Source: a virus
IMG/VR virus record: IMGVR_UViG_3300032223_001063
Coordinates: 1-22,882 of that record
Length of the DNA: 22,882 bases
Strand: one strand, 5' to 3'
The notes beneath the pieces are model-generated. The model was not told where the DNA came from. It made no database searches and was given only the letters and a program-made list of their open reading frames with translations. Position numbers and translations under genes: made by a program. Below are positions 1-5,533 of the stretch, in pieces (the first letter of the stretch is position 1; every line of letters begins with the position of its first letter).

Positions 1-1
1 A

Positions 2-73
2 CCATGGTTGTTTCATTCTTTTGTTAATGGGTCTATTCAATTGTTTAGGTTAAAAGAAAAAGATGACAACTAA
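2..73 (+). CDS. C-terminal end of an unidentified upstream phage gene (partial)
   Basis: An open frame runs from the window edge for 23 codons to TAA at 71-73. It ends in the residues NGSIQLFRLKEKDDN. Its last 11 bases overlap the ATG of the RCC1 gene at 63, the kind of overlap seen between other genes here. The family cannot be told from so short a piece; a tail or fibre protein is likely from context. Another frame is also open up to a stop at 51-53 but gives a hydrophobic, less phage-like peptide, so the frame choice is not certain. Confidence 0.5.
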   Translation, partial: PWLFHSFVNGSIQLFRLKEKDDN

Positions 74-1238
74 TTTTCAAATAAATGGTATAGACACCGA
101 TGATCTTCTTGTTCGTAAAGAATACTTTACGGAAGGTGGTTTATGGGTATGGGGATATAATGTTAATTTAGGTGTTTTGGGAACAAATAATAACACGAGT
201 TATTCTTCTCCAGTTCAAACAGTTTCAGGTGGTACTAATTGGAAAAGTTTATCTGTTAATGGATTGGGTGGTGGTGCTACAGGCGCTATTAAATCAGATG
301 GAACTCTTTGGGTGTGGGGTGGCAATCAATATGGTAGTCTAGGAACTAATGATAGAACATATTATTCTTCGCCAGTTCAGACTGTTGCTGGTGGTACTAA
401 TTGGAAACAAGCAAGTATAAATTATTATACTAGTGGTGCTATAAAAACTGATGGTACATTATGGTTGTGGGGAGTAAATACTACTGGAGAATTAGGTGAT
501 AATACGCTAACACCAAGGTCTTCTCCAGTTCAAACTGTTGCTGGTGGTACTAATTGGAAATTTGTAATAACATGTTCTGAGATGACTGCGGCATTAAAAA
601 CTGATGGTACATTATGGTTATGGGGAGCTAATAGTTCTGGAGGATTAGGTGATAATACTGCTGTAGATAAATCATCGCCAGTTCAAACAGTTGCATCTGG
701 CACCAGTTGGAAACAAGTATCTATTTGTCCTAATGCTACAGGATTTGTTGGTGCTATAAAAACAGATGGTACGTTATGGATGTGGGGATACAATCCTCTT
801 GGTCAATTAGGAACCAACGATAGAACTAGTAGATCCTCGCCTGTTCAAACTATAGCTGGTGGAACTAACTGGAAACAAGTTTCTTGTGGTGCACTTTCAA
901 CCGCAGCAATCAAAACTGATGGAACTTTATGGGTATGGGGATACAATTCTTCTGGTCAATTAGGAACGAATGATGTATCATCTTATTCTTCTCCAGTTCA
1001 AACTGTTGCTAGTGGTACTAATTGGAAATCTGTATCTACTGGTGGAGGTTATAGTACAGCAGCAATCAAAACAGATGGAACTTTATGGGTATGGGGGTCA
1101 GCTGGTGGCAGTGGATATCTAGGAACCAATGATAATACAGATAGGTCTTCACCAGTTCAAACTGTTGCTGGTGGTACTAATTGGAAACAAGTTTATTCTT
1201 GGCAAGGAATGGCAGCTATTAGAACAGATTATTGGTAA
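63..1238 (+). CDS. RCC1-repeat seven-bladed beta-propeller protein, putative virion/tail-tip protein
   Basis: The 391-residue protein has a short N-terminal leader (residues 1-25) and then seven RCC1-type repeats of about 51-54 residues. Each repeat reads roughly AIKTDGTLWVWGYN, then QLGTND, SSPVQTVAGGTNWK. Seven repeats match the blade number of the RCC1 propeller fold. The ring appears closed by a 'velcro' arrangement: the protein ends in AAIRTDYW, which lacks the following GTLWVWG strand, while residues 25-31 (GGLWVWG) supply that strand without the preceding part. RCC1-like proteins occur in phages, usually near tail fibre genes; the role here (receptor binding or a tail-tip decoration) is inferred from position. 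There is no signal peptide. The ribosome site is weak (A/G-rich tract just before the ATG), so translational coupling to the overlapping upstream gene is likely. Confidence 0.85.
   Translation: MTTNFQINGIDTDDLLVRKEYFTEGGLWVWGYNVNLGVLGTNNNTSYSSPVQTVSGGTNWKSLSVNGLGGGATGAIKSDGTLWVWGGNQYGSLGTNDRTYYSSPVQTVAGGTNWKQASINYYTSGAIKTDGTLWLWGVNTTGELGDNTLTPRSSPVQTVAGGTNWKFVITCSEMTAALKTDGTLWLWGANSSGGLGDNTAVDKSSPVQTVASGTSWKQVSICPNATGFVGAIKTDGTLWMWGYNPLGQLGTNDRTSRSSPVQTIAGGTNWKQVSCGALSTAAIKTDGTLWVWGYNSSGQLGTNDVSSYSSPVQTVASGTNWKSVSTGGGYSTAAIKTDGTLWVWGSAGGSGYLGTNDNTDRSSPVQTVAGGTNWKQVYSWQGMAAIRTDYW
138..1232 (+). repeat. Seven in-frame RCC1 coding repeats, period about 153-162 nt
   Basis: The core that encodes PVQT recurs near 211, 373, 526, 679, 841, 994 and 1153. 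The stretch that follows it, encoding VAGGTNWK, is almost unchanged at the DNA level in several copies. Spacing varies by whole codons (51-54), so the frame is kept. This is a protein repeat, not a noncoding tandem array. Confidence 0.85.
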
Positions 1239-1259
1239 TTTTTATTATGGAGTTATATT

Positions 1260-1805
1260 ATGTACAAATTAAATATTGGTTCTGGTTATAAGCGTTATGA
1301 TGGTTTTTTAAATATCGATAGTTTTGCTGGTTGCGAACCAGATTATATTTGTGATATAGAAAAAGATAGATTACCTTTTGATGATAGTTCCGTTGATGAA
1401 ATATACTGTCATCACATACTAGAGCATCTGGGTGAAGGGTTTTTCCACGCTATTCAGGAAATGTATAGAGTCTGCTGTGATGGAGCTATAATTGATATTA
1501 AGGTTCCGCATCCAAGGCATGATACATTTCTTATAGACCCTACACACAGAAGACCTATATATCCTTATACTATCGATATGTTTTCTCATAAAAGAAACAT
1601 AGCTGATAAGGAAAATGGTGGTTCAGAAACTCCTATTGGTCTGATATATGGCGTTAATCTTGAAGTTTTAAATTATGATTATGTTCTTGATTCGTATTAT
1701 CAACAAATGTTTCAGACTATACCAGATGAACAGTGTGATTATATAGCTCGTTCTCAAAACAATGTAATTTTAGAAATTATTATGAAAGTTATGGTGATAA
1801 AGTGA
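1260..1805 (+). CDS. Class I SAM-dependent methyltransferase (type 11-like)
   Basis: This 181-residue protein begins with the SAM-binding motif I LNIGSG (residues 4-9), an acidic D20 at the end of the second strand, and D32. It then has the LPFDDSSVDEIYCHHILEHL block (38-57) typical of type 11 methyltransferases that modify small molecules or sugars. It is a compact single-domain enzyme with no added binding domain, so the substrate cannot be read. A GGAG ribosome site at 1249-1252 lies 7 nt before the ATG. Its TGA stop overlaps the GTG start of the next gene, a TPR/GT9-like glycosyltransferase. That pairing suggests, without proving, a role in glycan modification such as O-methylation of a sugar. 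Confidence 0.82.
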   Translation: MYKLNIGSGYKRYDGFLNIDSFAGCEPDYICDIEKDRLPFDDSSVDEIYCHHILEHLGEGFFHAIQEMYRVCCDGAIIDIKVPHPRHDTFLIDPTHRRPIYPYTIDMFSHKRNIADKENGGSETPIGLIYGVNLEVLNYDYVLDSYYQQMFQTIPDEQCDYIARSQNNVILEIIMKVMVIK

Positions 1806-3115
1806 ATAATCCATTAGCAACAGCTGAATTTTTAATAGCTATAAAACAAAATGCAGAAGCAAAAAAGGTTTTAGATATTATGAAACCTTTTTGCAAAGAG
1901 TTATTTTCTATAGATTTGATTGGTAAATTGTATGCAGATTTAAGAGAGTTTGAGGATTGTCTTGAACTAGCATTTAAAGCTTATTCTCTTCCATTAAATA
2001 ACGAACAAAAATTTGATATTCGAACGAATATTACACGAGCTTATTTAAATCTTAATAAACCACACGAAGCATTAAAATATATCAAAGCAAATCTTACAGT
2101 AAAGCCAAATGACCATCCAACAAGAATGGATATGGCTATGGTTTACTTTCTACTGAATAGAAAAGATGAAGGTGAAGATATACTTCGTAAAATTCTTACA
2201 GAGAAAAGAACAGAAGATATTGATATTAGAGTAAATTTTAATCTTGGTACATATGAGTTGCGTAATGGTGTATTTAAAGATGGATTGCGTAAAGTATTGC
2301 TTGGTGGTAGAGAATTGAATATTTGGGAAAAGTATGATCTTCCCAGTGAAAATTTTTGGTCAGGAATATCACAACCCGGTAAAACAATAGTATTATGTAT
2401 GGAAGGTGGTATAGGCGACGAAATTATATCAATTCGCTTTCAAAAGCATCTTAAAGATTTGGGAATGAATCCAGTCACATATACTACAAGAAAAGATGTC
2501 GCTGCAATATTCAAACGCTGTGGATTTTCAATAATTGATAATTTGAATCTTTTTAGAAAAGATTGGCTTTGGACATACTCAATGGCAGCACCAACTTTTC
2601 TTGAATTGGAAAAAGAACAATTATGGGATGGACCCTATATTACTCCACTTCGTAAAGCACCTAAACTTGAAGGTAAGTTGAAGGTTGGTTTAAAGTGTTC
2701 TGGTAATCCAAAATATGATCAAGACCTTCATAGATCAATACCAGCAAAAGAAACAATTGATTGTTTACCAAAAGACGCTACGATCTATTCATTTCATGTT
2801 GATGAAGATATCGATGATCCTAGAGTAATTTCCTTGAGAGATAAAATTAAAACTTGGGATGACACCTTAGATTACATTGATCAGATGGACATAATTGTTT
2901 CTAGCTGTACATCTCTCCCTCATGCAGCTTCTGCTATGGGAAAGCAAACAATTGTGATGGTTCCTATTTTAAACTATTACACATGGGGTTTACCTGGTTA
3001 TACCACTCCATGGTACTCAGATAATACATTGATACTCAGACAGCAAGAATATGATAATTGGAATGCACCCTTGAAAGAATTAAAGGATTACTTTAATGAT
3101 CTATACGTTCGGTGA
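1802..3115 (+). CDS. TPR-repeat protein with GT9/heptosyltransferase-like C-terminal domain
   Basis: This 437-residue protein starts at GTG, overlapping the methyltransferase stop by 4 bp. Residues 1 to about 170 form TPR-like helical pairs (for example around ALKYIKANL and the alanine-rich helices), a protein-protein interaction scaffold. The C-terminal part looks like a GT-B glycosyltransferase of the heptosyltransferase (GT9) type. It has a GGIGDEI loop at 202-208, matching the IGD element near the N-terminus of that fold. It also has the SSCTSLPHAASAMGKQ block at 367-382, the counterpart of the family's DTSxxHxAGALGxP nucleotide-sugar site, with H374 kept but the usual Asp replaced. The likely role is transfer of a heptose or related sugar, which fits the ADP-heptose genes on the opposite strand. 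A degenerate, non-catalytic relative is possible. Confidence 0.75.
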   Translation: MNNPLATAEFLIAIKQNAEAKKVLDIMKPFCKELFSIDLIGKLYADLREFEDCLELAFKAYSLPLNNEQKFDIRTNITRAYLNLNKPHEALKYIKANLTVKPNDHPTRMDMAMVYFLLNRKDEGEDILRKILTEKRTEDIDIRVNFNLGTYELRNGVFKDGLRKVLLGGRELNIWEKYDLPSENFWSGISQPGKTIVLCMEGGIGDEIISIRFQKHLKDLGMNPVTYTTRKDVAAIFKRCGFSIIDNLNLFRKDWLWTYSMAAPTFLELEKEQLWDGPYITPLRKAPKLEGKLKVGLKCSGNPKYDQDLHRSIPAKETIDCLPKDATIYSFHVDEDIDDPRVISLRDKIKTWDDTLDYIDQMDIIVSSCTSLPHAASAMGKQTIVMVPILNYYTWGLPGYTTPWYSDNTLILRQQEYDNWNAPLKELKDYFNDLYVR

Positions 3116-3152
3116 TAGCTACACATGGGGATGGAACTTTTTTATTGATTAA
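3096..3152 (+). pseudogene. Relic of a GDSL/SGNH hydrolase gene (N-terminal 18 codons only)
   Basis: An ATG at 3096 opens MIYTFGDSYTWGWNFFID and then stops at TAA 3150-3152. The start TFGDSYTWG is the catalytic block I (GDS with the nucleophile Ser) that begins many phage SGNH hydrolases at almost exactly this distance from the N-terminus. An AAAGGA ribosome site at 3082-3087 lies 8 nt before the ATG, and the start overlaps the end of the glycosyltransferase gene in the normal way for this cluster. No continuation of the hydrolase is found in any frame before the next gene at 3165. The simplest reading is a deletion that removed the body of the gene and left the start; a functional micropeptide is less likely. 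Confidence 0.65.
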
Positions 3153-3164
3153 GGAATTAAAACT

Positions 3165-3785
3165 ATGACAGTTATGATAATTGATAACTTTTTGCCTTTA
3201 CCAAGAGTTGTAAGACATTGGGCCGCTTCGCAAAAATATTACAATGCCAAAGAATATACAGAAATGTATAACAAACACACTGATTGGCCAGGTAAAAGAA
3301 CGTTGCATGTAACCGATCTTGACCCAGAATATGCTAATTTTACTTTAAATAAGGTTGCTTCCATTGTTAATCGCTGTTACGATGTATACAATTTATCAAT
3401 AAAGTCTTATTTTCAACTTACGATAGAAGACGATGGTGATAGTTGGGTTCACCAAGACAATGATACAGATATTGCTGGTATATTATATTTAAACCCAAAT
3501 CCGCCTGAAAATTCTGGTACTACACTATATCATTGCAATGATGTTAACTCATGGCAGGCGTATATGGCTACTCAAGAAGGCTATAATACGCTGAAGACAA
3601 TAAACAGAATTGATAATGAAACGCTGTACAAAGAACTATTCCAGCCAATTGATGTGATAAGTAATGTTTTCAATAGGTTGATCCTATATCCAGGCACTGC
3701 TTATCATAAGTCGAACGACTACTTCGGTAAAGATATAACCGATGGAAGATTAACTCAAGTATTTTTTGTTAAAAACAATGTTTAA
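3165..3785 (+). CDS. 2-oxoglutarate/Fe(II)-dependent oxygenase-like protein (DUF6445 type)
   Basis: This 206-residue protein has the elements of a cupin-fold Fe(II)/2-oxoglutarate oxygenase. There is an HxD pair in WVHQDND (H96, D98), a distal metal His in PGTAYHKSNDYFG (H181), and a 2-oxoglutarate-binding Arg in DGRLTQVFF (R195). The ILYLNPNPP and SGTTLY segments resemble the DUF6445 proteins common in T4-like marine phages. The substrate is unknown; hydroxylation of a sugar, peptide or nucleotide is possible. AAGGA at 3151-3155 is 9 nt from the ATG at 3165 and 18 nt from the in-frame ATG at 3174, so the first start is preferred. Its last 8 bases overlap the YkgJ-like gene, suggesting coupled translation. 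Confidence 0.8.
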   Translation: MTVMIIDNFLPLPRVVRHWAASQKYYNAKEYTEMYNKHTDWPGKRTLHVTDLDPEYANFTLNKVASIVNRCYDVYNLSIKSYFQLTIEDDGDSWVHQDNDTDIAGILYLNPNPPENSGTTLYHCNDVNSWQAYMATQEGYNTLKTINRIDNETLYKELFQPIDVISNVFNRLILYPGTAYHKSNDYFGKDITDGRLTQVFFVKNNV

Positions 3786-4146
3786 TATAGTAAAAAATAA
3801 CGTTAATTTAACTTGCCTTGTTAACGACGAACCAGAAGTTGAAGTACCATGTGGTTCTTGTACACTATGTTGTTCTTTATTGGCACCTAGTTTAACGCCT
3901 GATGAAGTATCATCAGGTAAGTATCCAATAAGTTTAACGGCAGCAACAAAAGAGATTTTTGTTATTGATCCTACTGTTGGACCCGTTGTTACAATGTTTA
4001 AAAATAAACAAGGCGGATGTGCTATGCTTATCGATGGCAAGTGTTCAATATACGAAGATAGACCAAAAGCATGTAGACAATTTGATTGTAGAAAAGGGCA
4101 CCATCCTAAGACGAATGGTGCTTTAGATAATCTTCAACAGAAATAA
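3778..4146 (+). CDS. YkgJ-family cysteine-cluster protein
   Basis: The 122-residue product carries the hallmark PCGSCTLCC (C25, C28, C31, C32) and a second set C81, C89, C99, C104, ending in ACRQFDC. This eight-cysteine pattern belongs to the YkgJ/CxxCxxCC family, thought to bind zinc or an iron-sulfur cluster; its biochemical role is not established. I chose the ATG at 3778, which overlaps the oxygenase stop, over a TTG at 3766 that would add four residues; neither has a clear ribosome site, which points to translational coupling. The 3' end overlaps the convergent hldD-like gene by 41 bp. Pairing with an Fe(II) oxygenase may mean shared metal chemistry, but that is inference. Confidence 0.8.
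   Translation: MFNIVKNNVNLTCLVNDEPEVEVPCGSCTLCCSLLAPSLTPDEVSSGKYPISLTAATKEIFVIDPTVGPVVTMFKNKQGGCAMLIDGKCSIYEDRPKACRQFDCRKGHHPKTNGALDNLQQK
4095..4124. terminator. Candidate hairpin terminator between converging operons
   Basis: GCACCAT (4098-4104) and ATGGTGC (4115-4121) form a perfect 7-bp stem with a 10-nt loop. On the + strand it extends to 10 bp through two G-U pairs and one A-U. On the - strand the stem is followed by CCTTTTC, a short U-tract. The stop codon of the - strand hldD-like gene (4106-4108) lies in the loop, and the hairpin is inside the YkgJ-like coding region. It is the only candidate barrier between the two converging transcripts; the U-tract is weak. Confidence 0.4.
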
Positions 4147-4888
4147 AATTCAAATCAAAGTGCTTTTTAGCACAAGTATTTGTCTGATACTTACCTTCTA
4201 ATTTTTCTGGAAAGGGTATTGTCAAAATCTTTGCGTTATACTTATCAGCGATCAATTCAGCTACTTTCATAAATGATATAGGATTTGAAGTTCCAACATC
4301 ACAAATACCAACTGACTTAGGTGCAAAAATGCACCTTACCACATCACCAACCCAAACAAAATCTCTGTAAAAAGTTTCTGATCTTTCAAATACCTTTATT
4401 ATCCCAGTTTCTTTAGCTTGTTTGGTAAATTGGTGAATGGGACTTGCCTGATTTCTTTTGTGATCTTCGCCATCACCATATACATTGAAGAATCTCATCC
4501 CAACAATATCCATACCCTTTTCGATATATTCTTTCGCCACAATATCCACTGTAGCCTTTGATAAAGCGTAAGCGTTTAACGGCTCAATTTCACGATTGGT
4601 TAAATTACCGTAAACAGAAGCTGAAGAGGCGTAAACTATTGGGATATATCTGATACAACATTCATGAAATATTTCCATAGAGCATTGAATGTTGTTTCGA
4701 TACAACAAAGCAATATCTGTTTCCGTTGTGCTGGAAACAGCTCCCATATGGTATACAGTTTTAATATCTTTCCATGGCAAAGATTTCACATTACCAACAA
4801 TTTCATCGTCAACAGCCAGAACAGGTTCTTTGATTGCTCTGATAAAATGCTTGGCGATAAAACCCTTACTACCCGTTACCAATATCAC
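4106..4888 (-). CDS. hldD: ADP-L-glycero-D-manno-heptose 6-epimerase-like (HldD/RfaD)
   Basis: This 260-residue short-chain dehydrogenase/epimerase would convert ADP-D-glycero- to ADP-L-glycero-D-manno-heptose using bound NADP. It has a Rossmann start VTGSKGFIA (third Gly of GxxGxxG replaced by A12), then AVSSTTETD (51-58), YASSASVYG (86-94) with Ser89, and the Y107xxxK111 catalytic pair. The HldD signatures FFNVYGDGEDHK (133-144), FYRDFVWVGDV (173-183) and IPFPEKLEGKYQ (224-235) follow in order. These blocks line up with Escherichia coli HldD, which is about 50 residues longer; most of the loss is between the second strand and YHMGA. The start is GTG at 4888, overlapping the upstream HAD gene by 20 bp; no upstream in-frame ATG fits better. 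It is the last gene of the - strand operon. Confidence 0.87.
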   Translation of the reverse strand: MILVTGSKGFIAKHFIRAIKEPVLAVDDEIVGNVKSLPWKDIKTVYHMGAVSSTTETDIALLYRNNIQCSMEIFHECCIRYIPIVYASSASVYGNLTNREIEPLNAYALSKATVDIVAKEYIEKGMDIVGMRFFNVYGDGEDHKRNQASPIHQFTKQAKETGIIKVFERSETFYRDFVWVGDVVRCIFAPKSVGICDVGTSNPISFMKVAELIADKYNAKILTIPFPEKLEGKYQTNTCAKKHFDLNFISVEDYLKHHSS

Positions 4889-5180
4889 TGAAATAACTTT
4901 CTACATTATGCGCTTTATCATCAATCCAATGATCATAACTCGGCTTCTTGAAATTAAGAGTGGTATATTTCACACCCCAAACTTCTAGCTGATGTTTGGT
5001 CAAATCGCTCCAATCCTTACCAGAACTACCGCCTCTCGCTGTCCAGTAATGGACTTCGTGACCTTGATCGTAAAGGTTATTAAAGTGTTTGATTCTATTG
5101 GCGAATGGTTCAGCGTAGGCATAATTACCACTCACCGTTTGAGAACAAATCGTTCCATCGATGTCAACCATATACTTCAT
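4869..5180 (-). CDS. HAD-superfamily phosphatase, possible heptose-bisphosphate phosphatase
   Basis: This 103-residue HAD protein shows motif I VDIDGT (D6 nucleophile, D8 acid/base), motif II in HYWTARG (T47), a lysine near FKKP (78-79) and motif IV WIDDKA (D87, D88). It also has KDWSDLTKHQLEVWGV and KPSYDHWIDDKAHN segments typical of small capsule/LPS-associated HAD phosphatases. Sitting between hldE-like and hldD-like genes, it could supply the GmhB step, removing the 7-phosphate of heptose 1,7-bisphosphate. It is not a close GmhB match, being shorter and lacking the GmhB zinc-loop cysteines, so this is inference from context. Its ATG overlaps the cupin stop in ATGA (5177-5180), implying translational coupling. 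Confidence 0.8.
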   Translation of the reverse strand: MKYMVDIDGTICSQTVSGNYAYAEPFANRIKHFNNLYDQGHEVHYWTARGGSSGKDWSDLTKHQLEVWGVKYTTLNFKKPSYDHWIDDKAHNVESYFSDIGNG

Positions 5181-5533
5181 AACTGACTATCCCCAGGAAA
5201 TATTCTATAATTATCATAAACGCTATCCATTGTCGAAACTTCTGTAATTATCGAATCGTCTTCTAGAGCTTCAAGTTGATGTGGCATAAAAGGACGATTA
5301 CGCCAACTATCACCAACTGCTAGATCCTTTTCAATAATCTTCGCTGTATCTGTGTCAATATAACGTAGTAGGAATGATCCTTTGGATACGTACCAAGTTT
5401 CGTCTTTTACAGCATGAAAATGCATGCTGAACTTGCTTCCTTCTTTATCGAAACACAATAGTTTTCCACAGTAATGTTCAGTGTCGGCAAACACCACTTC
5501 TCTACCCCAACCCTTTTCAATCACATACGTCAT
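5177..5533 (-). CDS. Single-domain cupin, sugar isomerase/epimerase-like
   Basis: The 118-residue protein is one cupin domain with complete metal ligands: H38 and H40 in MHFHAVKDETWYV, E45, and H85 in PFMPHQLEAL. The opening VIEKGWGREVVF and the overall pattern resemble the cupin part of mannose-6-phosphate isomerase type II enzymes and single-domain cupins in LPS clusters. Its substrate is unknown; a sugar phosphate or nucleotide sugar is likely from the neighbours. An upstream in-frame ATG at 5569 is open, but GGAG at 5541-5544 lies 7 nt before the ATG at 5533. That start also reduces the overlap with the hldE-like gene from 53 to 17 bp, so 5533 is preferred. Confidence 0.8.
   Translation of the reverse strand: MTYVIEKGWGREVVFADTEHYCGKLLCFDKEGSKFSMHFHAVKDETWYVSKGSFLLRYIDTDTAKIIEKDLAVGDSWRNRPFMPHQLEALEDDSIITEVSTMDSVYDNYRIFPGDSQL

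Noticed and set aside
138-1232. Regular repeats that could suggest a CRISPR or noncoding tandem array
   Set aside because: The repeats are in frame, spaced by whole codons and encode RCC1 blades.
3750-4040. 96-codon open frame on the - strand
   Set aside because: Antisense to the YkgJ-like gene, with no recognisable family and low-complexity N-terminus; a shadow frame.
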